From: Xanthomonas phaseoli pv. phaseoli
GTDB taxonomy: Bacteria; Pseudomonadota; Gammaproteobacteria; Xanthomonadales; Xanthomonadaceae
Assembly (NCBI GenBank): GCA_022749655.1
Contig: CP094243.1
Coordinates: 2,852,001-2,916,000, forward strand
Reading direction: 5' to 3'
Length of the DNA: 64,000 bases
The notes beneath the pieces were generated by a model that did no database searches, was not told the origin of the DNA, and saw only the letters and a program-made list of their open reading frames with translations. Position numbers and translations under genes: made by a program. Position 1 is the first letter of the stretch, and each line of letters begins with the position of its first letter. Below are positions 56,858 to 64,000 of the stretch, one piece after another.

Positions 56858-58150
56858 ATGTCTGGCACTACGCTTCTCGCCCCCGCACAGGGGCGCATCG
56901 CCGTCATCGGCTTAGGTTATGTCGGCCTGCCGTTGGCGGTTGCGTTCGGGGAGCAACGTGACACCCTGGGCTTCGACATCGATGCGCAGCGTGTTGCGCA
57001 ATTGCGCGATGGCCACGATGCCACGCTGGAGCTGGACGATGCCGAATTGGCTGCCGCAACGCAGTTGCGCTACAGCGCAAACGCTGCGGATCTGGCCACG
57101 TGCCGCATTTTCATCGTGACTGTGCCGACGCCGATCGACAGCTTCGAGCAACCGGATCTGGAGCCGTTGCGTAGCGCCACGGCCTTGATCGCCGCCGCAC
57201 TCAAGCCCGGCGACTTGGTGATCTACGAATCCACGGTTTATCCAGGAACCACCGAGGAAGTTTGCGTGCCCTTGCTCGAAGCAGGCTCTGGGCTGCGCTT
57301 CAACTACGACTTCTTTTGCGGTTACAGCCCCGAACGCGTCAATCCCGGCGATCGCCAGCGGCGTCTGCGCGACATCCGCAAGATCACCTCGGGCTCGACA
57401 GCGGACGCTGCCGATGCCGTCGATGCGCTATACACCAGCATCATCGCTGCAGGCACCTGGCGCGCTCCGTCGATGCGCGTGGCAGAAGCGGCAAAGGTGG
57501 TCGAAAACATCCAGCGCGACGTCAATATCGCGCTAGTCAACGAGTTGGCGTTGATTTTCGACAAGCTGGGAATCGACACGCTCGATGTGCTCGAAGCCGC
57601 AGGAACCAAGTGGAATTTCCTGCCGTTTCGTCCTGGCCTGGTCGGTGGGCATTGCATCGGTGTGGATCCGTACTACCTGATGCACAAATCCGAAAGCGTG
57701 GGCTATCACCCGGACCTGATCCACACTGCGCGGCAGGTCAACAATCGTGTCGGCCGACATGTGGCCGAACGCGTGTGCGGCATGCTGGCCATGCGTGGCG
57801 TCGCGCTTGCGCAGGCGAGGGTGCTGGTGCTGGGCGCCACCTTCAAGGAGAACTGCCCGGATCTGCGCAACAGCCGCGCCCTGGAATTGGTGCAGCTGCT
57901 GCAGGCCGCGGGTGTGCAGGTGGATACCTGCGACCCGTGGGCAGACCCGGCTGAAGCGCTGCAGCACGGAGGTGTGCACTTACGCGAGACGCCGGAAGAG
58001 GGCAGCTACGACGCCGTGGTGCTGGCGGTGGCGCATGCGCAGTATCGCGACTACGACGTCGCGCGGATCGCTGCGCTCGGCAAACCGGGCGCGGTGGTAT
58101 ACGACGTCAAATCGGTATGGCCGCGTGCGGCAGTCAGCGATCGCCTGTAG
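56858..58150 (+). CDS. UDP-N-acetyl-hexosamine dehydrogenase (WbpO/TviB type)
   Basis: 430-residue UDP-glucose/GDP-mannose dehydrogenase family enzyme. NAD motif IAVIGLGYVGLPLAVAF, STVYPGTTEEVC, FFCGYSPERVNPGD, dimer helix AKVVENIQRDVNIALVNE, the catalytic Cys in LVGGHCIGVDPYYL, and LGATFKENCPDLRNSR. Closest in pattern to UDP-N-acetyl-D-galactosamine (or glucosamine) 6-dehydrogenases that supply uronic acids for surface polysaccharide. Isolated from other sugar genes here. ATG 58858-equivalent start is ATG 56858, after AAGGAA; the 18 upstream codons of the open frame are not family sequence. Confidence 0.87.
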   Translation: MSGTTLLAPAQGRIAVIGLGYVGLPLAVAFGEQRDTLGFDIDAQRVAQLRDGHDATLELDDAELAAATQLRYSANAADLATCRIFIVTVPTPIDSFEQPDLEPLRSATALIAAALKPGDLVIYESTVYPGTTEEVCVPLLEAGSGLRFNYDFFCGYSPERVNPGDRQRRLRDIRKITSGSTADAADAVDALYTSIIAAGTWRAPSMRVAEAAKVVENIQRDVNIALVNELALIFDKLGIDTLDVLEAAGTKWNFLPFRPGLVGGHCIGVDPYYLMHKSESVGYHPDLIHTARQVNNRVGRHVAERVCGMLAMRGVALAQARVLVLGATFKENCPDLRNSRALELVQLLQAAGVQVDTCDPWADPAEALQHGGVHLRETPEEGSYDAVVLAVAHAQYRDYDVARIAALGKPGAVVYDVKSVWPRAAVSDRL

Positions 58151-59398
58151 CGCTTGGGTGGCGCTGCGCTAGCCACCGTACCGCACCGCGTGCGGCGCGT
58201 CGGCCGCTGGCGAAACAGGCAGTGAGCAGATAGCCGCCGGTTGGCGCTTCCCAATCGAGCATTTCGCCAGCACAAAATACCCCTGGTTGCGCGAGCGCCA
58301 TCAGCTGGTCGTCCAGCGCCTCCAACCGCACGCCGCCTGCAGAACTGATTGCTTCGGCCAGCGGACGTGGCCGCAAAAAGCGCAACGGCAACTGCTTGAG
58401 CGTGCGTGCGACCAATGCCACATCGTCGCCCGCCTGCTTGCCGAGTGCTTCGTAGAGGAGCGCCGCTTTGACGCCATCGATGCCGACCTGGCGGCGCAGA
58501 TGCTCGCTGAAACTGCGTCCCTTGCGCGGCTGGGCCAGTTCGGCATGCACGCGTTCGAGCGAGCGGCCCGGAATCAGATCCAGCACGAGTTCGGCGACGC
58601 CGTGGGCGTCGATCTGCTCGCGCAGGTCCGCAGCCAAGGCGTAGATCAAGCTGCCCTCGATGCCGTTCGCAGTGGCCACGCATTCGCCCTGCAACGCGTG
58701 CTGCATGCCGTTGCCATCCTGCCAGTGCGCAACGACCGGTTTCAGCGGTGCACCTGCATGCCGCTGCACGAAGTGCGCACTCCAATCGATATCGAAACCA
58801 CAATTGGCCGGCAGCAAAGGCGCAACCGCGATGCCGCGCTGCTGCAATGTTGCTTGCCACTGGCCGTCGGAGCCAAGCTGCGGCCAGCTGCCACCACCAA
58901 GCGCCAGCACCACTGCCTCACTGCACTGCACTCCACCGCGCCGGTCGGTGCGTCGAAACGGAGTGCGCCGTTTTCAGTCCAGCCCTGCCAGCGGTGCTGC
59001 ACATGAAACACGACGCCTTGTTCCTTGAGCCGGCGCACCCAGCCACGTAGCAGGGGTGCGGCCTTGCGGTCCATTGGAAAGACACGGCCGGAAGTACCGA
59101 CGTAGGTCTCCACACCGAGCTCTCGCGCCCAGTCGCGCAGCGCGTCAGCATCGAAGTCCTGCAACCACGCGGAAACCGGTTGCTCACGTTCGCGATAGCG
59201 TTGCGCAAACAGCGGCATCGAATCGGAATGCGTGAGGTTCAAGCCGCCTTTGCCAGCGATCAGGAACTTGCGGCCCACCGAGCCCTTGGCTTCGTACAGA
59301 TCCACCGCCAAGCCTGCTGCGCAAGCCACTTCCGCCGCCATCAAACCGGCCGGCCCACCGCCGATCACGGCCAGCCGCTGCCTGCTCAGATCAGTCAT
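58134..59398 (-). CDS. HI0933/YhiN-type flavoprotein, frameshifted
   Basis: About 420 residues, NAD(P)/FAD-dependent oxidoreductase of the HI0933/BaiN family. N-terminal FAD motif LAVIGGGPAGLMAAEVA, RKFLIAGKGGLNLTHS, and GTSGRVFPMDRKAAPLLR. At about 58919-58932 the frame changes; the second frame continues SEAVVLALGGGSWPQLGSDG, FSEHLRRQVGIDGVK, and VFCAGEMLDWEAPTGGYLL at the C-terminus. The break lies in a TGCAGTGCAG repeat, so either one base is missing or a 5-bp unit was duplicated. Family function is poorly known. The 3' end overlaps the convergent dehydrogenase gene by 17 bp. Confidence 0.85.
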
Positions 59399-59408
59399 CG
59401 TCAGGTAC

Positions 59409-59840
59409 TCAACGCGGCTGCACGCCCAGCAATTCCACATCGAACACCAACGATGCACCGGGCGGTATCACGCCACCGGCGCCGTTGTCGCCGTAGCCGT
59501 AATCGGGCGGGGTCATCAAGGTGCGCTTGCCGCCGACACGCATGCCGGCCACGCCATCGTCCCAGCCGCGGATGACCTGGCGGCCGCCGAGTACGAACTG
59601 GAACGGCTCGGCGCGATCCAGCGAGCTGTCGAACTTCTTGCCATGTTTGTCGGCGGCTTTTTCGTCGTAGAGCCAGCCGGTGTAGTGCACGGTGACCATT
59701 GCGCCTGGTGTGGCCTCTGCACCGGTCCCAACGGTGCGGTCGATCCGCTCGAAACTGGCGATGGTGCCGCCGGAGGGCGGCAGGGCAGGTGCGCAGCTTG
59801 CGAGCAACAGGGCGGCAATGAGCGTCAACAGAAAGCGCAT
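59409..59840 (-). CDS. FKBP-type peptidyl-prolyl isomerase lipoprotein
   Basis: 143 residues from ATG 59840: a lipoprotein signal [16 protein letters not shown] with Cys at 16, then one FKBP domain ([77 protein letters not shown]). A lipid-anchored envelope prolyl isomerase. Mip-like FKBPs assist virulence in Xanthomonas, but this one lacks the N-terminal dimerisation helix. 10 bp from the YhiN-type gene on the same strand. Confidence 0.92.
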   Translation of the reverse strand: MRFLLTLIAALLLASCAPALPPSGGTIASFERIDRTVGTGAEATPGAMVTVHYTGWLYDEKAADKHGKKFDSSLDRAEPFQFVLGGRQVIRGWDDGVAGMRVGGKRTLMTPPDYGYGDNGAGGVIPPGASLVFDVELLGVQPR

Positions 59841-59899
59841 GGCAGGGTCCACGGAGAAAGGCGGCCATTATCGCACTTGGCTCCCGGTATCATCGCGGC

Positions 59900-60265
59900 A
59901 TGGCCAAGCTACTGCTCAATCTGCGCAATGTCCCCGACGACGAAGCCGACGAGGTGCGGGCGCTGATGCGCGAGCAGCGCGTGCAGATCTATGAAACGCG
60001 CCCGAGCAACTGGGGGATTTCCGCCGGCGGTATCTGGCTCAGCGACGATGCCGACTATCCGCGCGCCAAGGCGGCGATGGATGCCTACCAGGCGCAGCGC
60101 GGCGCGATTGCGCGCGCCCAGCGCCACGAGGAACTTGCGGCCGGCACGGCGGAGACCTTTGGCGCGTTGCTGCGCAGGCGACCGGTCTTCGTGCTGGTCA
60201 CGCTGATCGGCATGCTGATTGTCGCCTCGCTGGTGTTGCTGCCGTTTGTGCTGTTGCGCGGCTGA
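59900..60265 (+). CDS. DUF6164-like small membrane protein
   Basis: 121 residues. A soluble N-terminal domain beginning MAKLLLNLRNVPDDEADEVR and containing YETRPSNWGISAGGIWL resembles a 2-Zn-ribbon-free nucleotide/peptide-binding fold seen in proteins annotated DUF6164. One C-terminal TM helix (FVLVTLIGMLIVASLVLLPFVLL) places it tail-anchored in the inner membrane. Function unknown. Divergent from the FKBP gene with 59 bp between starts. Confidence 0.75.
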   Translation: MAKLLLNLRNVPDDEADEVRALMREQRVQIYETRPSNWGISAGGIWLSDDADYPRAKAAMDAYQAQRGAIARAQRHEELAAGTAETFGALLRRRPVFVLVTLIGMLIVASLVLLPFVLLRG

Positions 60266-60364
60266 GGTCGCGGCATGACGCGGGTGCAGGCACGTTGCTG
60301 CAACGTGCTGGGTATCCCGTTCACAGCGCTCGCTAGGGGCTGCCTGCGGCCCTAAAATAGCCGC

Positions 60365-61126
60365 ATGATTACCAATACCGCCGCCTACCAGTTCGTCACC
60401 ATCCAGGATCCGCAGACACTTGCCGCCGGCGTGCTCGCGCAGGCCGAGCAGCATGCGCTGAAAGGATCGGTGCTGGTGGCCGAAGAGGGCATCAACCTGT
60501 TCCTGGCAGGCGCTGCCGAGCAGATCGGCGCGTTCTATACCTGGCTGCAAGCCGATCCGCGGTTTGCGCAGATGCGTATCAAGTACAGCGAAAGCGCGCA
60601 TCAGCCGTTCGCGCGGCTCAAGGTCAAGATCAAGCCGGAGATCATCAGTTTTCGTCGCGACGATGCATCGCCGCTGCAAGGTCGTGCGCCGTCGGTGACG
60701 CCTGCCGTGCTGCGCGAGTGGCTGCGCAACGGGCATGACGATCGTGGTCGCCCGTTGGTGATGCTGGACACGCGCAATGCGCAGGAAGTGGCATACGGCA
60801 CCTTCCAGGGTGCGCTGACATTGCCGATCGACAAGTTCACCGACTTGCCTGGCGCGCTGGAACCGCATCGTGGCGCGTTGGCCGATGCCACGGTGGTCAG
60901 CTTCTGCACCGGTGGCATCCGTTGCGAAAAGGCCGCAGTGTGGATGCAGGCCGATGGCATGGACAACGTGCTGCAACTGGAGGGCGGCATCCTCGGCTAC
61001 TTCGAAGAGGTCGGTGGCGAAGGCTACGACGGCCGCTGCTTCGTCTTCGACGAACGCGTTGCGCTGGATCCCGAATTAAAACCCCTGGTGGACGCCGACC
61101 GTACCATCTCGCCAGTCAAAATCTGA
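60365..61126 (+). CDS. trhO: tRNA uridine(34) hydroxylase TrhO (rhodanese family)
   Basis: 253 residues, YceA/TrhO family, which hydroxylates wobble uridine (ho5U34) using O2. N-terminal acylphosphatase-like domain (LKGSVLVAEEGINLFLAG), then a rhodanese domain with VMLDTRNAQEVAYGTFQGA and the catalytic loop FCTGGIRCEKAA (two Cys), and LEGGILGYFEEVGGEGYDG. Intact, ATG 60365. Confidence 0.93.
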   Translation: MITNTAAYQFVTIQDPQTLAAGVLAQAEQHALKGSVLVAEEGINLFLAGAAEQIGAFYTWLQADPRFAQMRIKYSESAHQPFARLKVKIKPEIISFRRDDASPLQGRAPSVTPAVLREWLRNGHDDRGRPLVMLDTRNAQEVAYGTFQGALTLPIDKFTDLPGALEPHRGALADATVVSFCTGGIRCEKAAVWMQADGMDNVLQLEGGILGYFEEVGGEGYDGRCFVFDERVALDPELKPLVDADRTISPVKI

Positions 61127-61350
61127 CCGAGCGCGACTGCATTGCCCGATGTCGCCGGTGGCTCAGGCGGGCGCATCATCGGCACACGTTGCAACATCTT
61201 GCCTTGAGACATCGCGCCACGCGCACGTCATGCATGATCTAGTGAGGCGTCATAACGCTCTAACTTGGGCGTAATACGTCGCATCGAGCTTGCCCTGAAT
61301 TATTCACGGAGATAGGCTGCACCAGCCAGCCGCTAGCGAGGACAACAAGG

Positions 61351-61998
61351 ATGACCATCAGAGTTTTTCTGATCGACGATCATGCACTCGTGCGTACAGG
61401 CATGAAGATGATTCTGTCCAAGGAAGTGGACGTCGATGTAGTGGGTGAAGCAGAGAGCGGCGAAGCCGCATTGCCGCAGATTCGTCAACTCAAACCGGAC
61501 ATCGTGCTGTGCGACCTGCATTTGCCCGGCGTCAGCGGCCTGGAAATTACCGAGCGCATCGTCAAGGGCGACTACGGTACGCGGGTCATCATCGTTTCCG
61601 TACTCGAAGACGGGCCATTGCCCAAGCGTTTGCTTGAGGCAGGCGCCTCCGGCTATGTGGGCAAGGGCGGTGACGCGCACGAGTTGCTGCGCGCGGTGCG
61701 TGAAGTCGCATTAGGGCGGCGTTATCTCGGCAACACGATCGCGCAGAATCTGGCCCTGTCCAATCTGGAAGGTGGCGGTTCACCGTTCGATGCGTTGTCG
61801 CCCCGCGAACTGGAAGTGGCCTTGCTGCTGACCCAGGGCCTGCGCCAGGAAGACATCGCCAAGCGCCTGAACCTCAGCGCCAAGACCATCAACACGCACA
61901 AGGCACGCCTGTTTGAGAAGGTCGGCATCCAGGACAACATTGCGCTGGCGCGGCTAGCCAATCAATACGGTCTGACCGATCCCTCAAGGGTGCTGTGA
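61351..61998 (+). CDS. gacA: GacA/UvrY-type response regulator (NarL/LuxR family)
   Basis: 215 residues: receiver domain with IDDH at 8-11, phospho-acceptor Asp in DIVLCDLHLPG (about 54), Thr/Ser region VIIVSVL, and Lys in SGYVGKGG; then a LuxR HTH (about 150-210, LSPRELEVALLLTQGLRQ, LNLSAKTINTHKARLFEKVG). Length and sequence match GacA, which activates Rsm small RNAs under sensor GacS. GAGGACAACAAGG precedes ATG 61351. No cognate kinase is adjacent. Confidence 0.88.
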   Translation: MTIRVFLIDDHALVRTGMKMILSKEVDVDVVGEAESGEAALPQIRQLKPDIVLCDLHLPGVSGLEITERIVKGDYGTRVIIVSVLEDGPLPKRLLEAGASGYVGKGGDAHELLRAVREVALGRRYLGNTIAQNLALSNLEGGGSPFDALSPRELEVALLLTQGLRQEDIAKRLNLSAKTINTHKARLFEKVGIQDNIALARLANQYGLTDPSRVL

Positions 61999-62485
61999 AC
62001 CGTTGCCTTGAGTGCGGCGCAGTGGTTGCGCTGCATCGCAAGGTCAGAGCGAACCACATCGTGCAGAGAGGCTCATTGCGTGCTGAGAAATGACGCGCCT
62101 CTCACTCAGCAGCGGTTGCTGGATTGCGTCAACGCATAGGTACGCGAAATAGCCTGGCCTGCTGGAGGCGCGCCAGGCGTCGAAACAGGCATTGTCATTC
62201 CTGACGTCCCTGCAATGCGCATGAATACACGTCCGCACAGGAAGCTTTCCGCGCTGATTGTCGTCATATGCCAGTAGGTCTGGCGTCGCCGAACTCTCTG
62301 ATCGAAGGTTTTTTTGCAACCACTCACCACCAGTGGCGATAAACCTCGCCGCTCATGTGGAAGAACCTGTTGCGTCGATGCCTCGCCGGGATCACGACCG
62401 GCGGATGCGGCTTGGCGTTAGTGCAGGGCCTAAAAAAAACAGCGGCCCGAAGGCCGCTATTTTTGATGTTGACGTGACCTGTTAA
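61999..62485. other. Intergenic region after the GacA-type gene, bounded by an IS
   Basis: About 490 bp. No credible protein gene, although small ORFs read through it. A strong terminator-like hairpin sits near its right end (62432-62464), 430 bp beyond the stop of the regulator, which leaves room for an unrecognised small transcript. Confidence 0.5.
62432..62464 (+). terminator. Bidirectional terminator-like hairpin
   Basis: AGCGGCC-CGAA-GGCCGCT, a 7-bp stem with stable CGAA tetraloop, flanked by an A-run before (62432-62439) and a T-run after (62460-62464). It can work on either strand. Confidence 0.8.
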
Positions 62486-63651
62486 GGATGGTCTGATCAA
62501 TGCGGCCAGAGGATGCGTCGACCCGCATCGGTAGCGCTGACTACGCTCACACCTTCGGTTTTTCGCTGTTTCCAGCGCATTCTCGGGGCATTCTCCCCAT
62601 TACAGGCACAACTTCCCAACGGCAGGCATCAACTGCTTCCGCTTCAGCCACAGGTTCGACAGCGCAAAGAGCGTCAGCACCTGCGCGGTGTTTTTGACCA
62701 GGCCGCGATAGCGCACCTTGGCATAGCCAAACTGGCGCTTGATCACCCGAAACGGATGTTCCACCTTCGCACGCAGGCTGGCCTTGGTGTGCTCCCAGCG
62801 CTTGGCCAACTTCAGTTCGCGCTTGTTCTTGATCTGCTTCAGCTTCGAGGGCTTCTCCGCGATCAGGTAGCGTAGCTTGCGCTTGCCCTTGATCTCATCG
62901 CGCTTCTCAAGCCCGGTGTAGCCGCTGTCCCCACACACCGTGTCTTCCTTGCCATGCAGCAGCTTGTGCGCTTGCGTGATGTCCGCCACGTTGGCTGCCG
63001 TGCATTCCACGTGGTGCACTAGGCCGGATTCATCATCCACTCCAATGTGCGCCTTCATCCCGAAGAAGTATTGGTTGCCCTTCTTGGTCTGGCGCATCTC
63101 CGGATCGCGCTCACCGTCCTTGTTCTTGGTCGAACTGGGCGCAGAGATAATCGTGGCATCCACAATCGTCCCGCCGCGCAGGCTCTGACCCTTGCGCGAC
63201 AGATGCGCGTTCACCCGATTGAACAGCTTGCGCGCCAAATCGTGCTGCTCCAGCAGATGGCGAAAGTTGAGAATCGTCGTCTCGTCCGGCACCTCATCCA
63301 GCCCGCCGATCTTGGCGAAACGGCGCATCGACACCGTGTCGTACAAGGCTTCTTCCGCCGATGGATCGCTCAATGCATACCACTGCTGCAAAAAGTGGAT
63401 GCGCAGCATCGTCTCCAGCCGATACGGCTGTCGTCCCGGTTGCCCCGACTTCGGGTAGTGCGGCTCGATCAGCCCCAGCAGCTCCTTCCACGGCACGACC
63501 TGCTCCATCTCGGCCAAAAACACCTCACGCCGCGTCCGCTTGCGCTTGCCGTCGTACTCCGCGTCGCCGAAGGTCAGCTGCATCGAAATCGTCTACTCGG
63601 GTCGATGATCGATTGTGGCAGATCAGGACGGATTGTTCAGAGTTTCCTTAA
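62482..63651 (-). mobile_element. IS5-family insertion sequence with TTAA target duplication
   Basis: Element 62486-63647 (1162 bp) flanked by TTAA at 62482-62485 and 63648-63651, which fits the 4-bp YTAR target duplication of IS5-subgroup elements. Terminal inverted repeats: left GGATGGTCTGATCAATGCGG, right (inverted) GGAAACTCTGAACAATCCGT, sharing GGA, TCTGA and CAAT. One transposase gene on the minus strand. It resembles IS1478-type elements common in Xanthomonas; the exact name needs a database search. Confidence 0.88.
62600..63583 (-). CDS. IS5-family transposase (DDE)
   Basis: 327 residues, intact. N-terminal DUF772 domain (MEQVVPWKELLGLIEPHYP, RRFAKIGGLDEVPDETTIL), first catalytic Asp in GGTIVDATIISAPSS, second Asp in VCGDSGYTGLEKR, and the Glu of the R-x3-E-x6-K box in RAKVEHPFRVIKRQFG. 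All three DDE residues and both IS ends are present, so it could be active. Confidence 0.93.
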   Translation of the reverse strand: MQLTFGDAEYDGKRKRTRREVFLAEMEQVVPWKELLGLIEPHYPKSGQPGRQPYRLETMLRIHFLQQWYALSDPSAEEALYDTVSMRRFAKIGGLDEVPDETTILNFRHLLEQHDLARKLFNRVNAHLSRKGQSLRGGTIVDATIISAPSSTKNKDGERDPEMRQTKKGNQYFFGMKAHIGVDDESGLVHHVECTAANVADITQAHKLLHGKEDTVCGDSGYTGLEKRDEIKGKRKLRYLIAEKPSKLKQIKNKRELKLAKRWEHTKASLRAKVEHPFRVIKRQFGYAKVRYRGLVKNTAQVLTLFALSNLWLKRKQLMPAVGKLCL

Positions 63652-63684
63652 CCGACCAGGCCACTCGATCCAGTCACCTGGCGA

Positions 63685-64000
63685 TCAGTGATCGCCACGC
63701 GGCTTGTTGCTGTCGTCATCCTGCGCCTGCTCGGCTTGGTCCGATGGCGCAACCGGCTTGACTGCTTCGGACACAACCACCGTCGACTTCGGCTTGTCTG
63801 CCTGCGATGGCTGCGCTGCTGCAGGGGCTGCCGGGGGCTCGTTGGCCGAGGAGACTGCTGGCGCAGCATCGTTCGGGCTCAACGCATCGAGCATGGTGGT
63901 CTGTACCGGAGCATACGGCTTGCGCACGGGCGTGGTCTCAGCCCCTGGGCTTGCCTGCACAACCGTCGAGGTCGAGGTCGTTGCCGCCTCGGCCGATGGC
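63685..64000 (-). CDS. C-terminal tail of an Ala/Pro/Ser-rich protein, possibly ribonuclease E (partial)
   Basis: The frame enters from beyond the right edge and stops at 63685, 34 bp from the IS target duplication. The 104 visible residues are disordered and low-complexity (PVRKPYAPVQTTMLDALSP, then Ala/Pro/Gln/Lys/Asp-rich). Such tails with a RKPYAPVQ-like block occur at the end of RNase E scaffolds in Xanthomonads, but another large protein is possible; the domain part lies outside the window. Confidence 0.4.
   Translation of the reverse strand, partial: PSAEAATTSTSTVVQASPGAETTPVRKPYAPVQTTMLDALSPNDAAPAVSSANEPPAAPAAAQPSQADKPKSTVVVSEAVKPVAPSDQAEQAQDDDSNKPRGDH

Overview
The window is a gene-dense, GC-rich bacterial chromosome segment whose gene content, protein sequences and synteny point to a Xanthomonas (Gammaproteobacteria, Xanthomonadaceae). 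The indicators are a complete Entner-Doudoroff operon zwf-glk-pgl-edd-eda, a class III PHA synthase pair phaE-phaC, the lipid A block comEC-exbB-exbD-msbA-lpxK-kdsB, an sdhCDAB operon framed by its assembly factors, uvrC-pgsA followed by a tRNA cluster, and an IS5-type element typical of the genus. I cannot fix the species from sequence alone.

Layout. 1-10.7 kb: 3' end of ppsR, a DUF1249 protein, a Nudix hydrolase, 3-hydroxybutyrate dehydrogenase (reverse), a CDP-alcohol phosphatidyltransferase, phaE-phaC, small proteins, an FAD oxidoreductase (reverse) and tex. 10.7-15.4 kb: repeat-rich intergenic DNA, a large hybrid histidine kinase and a single-domain response regulator (reverse). 15.5-17.6 kb: tRNA-Leu(CAA), a 58-codon ORF, and two tandem copies of a tRNA-Ala/tRNA-Glu unit (reverse). 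17.7-26.5 kb: two small c-type cytochromes (reverse) back to back with a tripartite-efflux adaptor and two RND pumps. 26.5-34.8 kb: repeat-rich DNA, then the Entner-Doudoroff operon (reverse) divergent from an ABC sugar-import ATPase. 34.9-42.4 kb: ygfZ (reverse), an SDHAF4-like factor, sdhCDAB, sdhE, a YgfX-like protein and lolC-lolD. 42.6-51.9 kb: a PRISE-type SDR (reverse), comEC, exbB, exbD, msbA, lpxK, kdsB and a low-molecular-weight phosphatase. 51.9-64 kb: a thioredoxin-fold/NHL protein, uvrC, pgsA, tRNA Gly-Cys-Gly and Leu, a nucleotide-sugar dehydrogenase, a YhiN-type flavoprotein (reverse), a lipoprotein FKBP, a small membrane protein, trhO, a GacA-type regulator, an IS5-family insertion and the 3' end of an A/P/S-rich protein.

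Functional links. hbdH with phaEC suggests 3-hydroxybutyrate/PHA metabolism. zwf, glk, pgl, edd and eda take glucose to pyruvate and glyceraldehyde-3-P, with an MsmK/UgpC/MalK-type ATPase on the other side of the shared control region. The sdh block pairs the structural genes with both flavinylation/assembly factors (SDHAF4-like and SdhE).

Caution. At least 17 genes, several expected to be essential (msbA, kdsB, pgsA), are broken by 1- or 2-base frameshifts, mostly a single missing base in or next to a homopolymer run. In each case a second frame continues the same protein family. I read this as sequence error rather than gene decay and give the coordinates of the whole intended gene, with the break noted in each entry.
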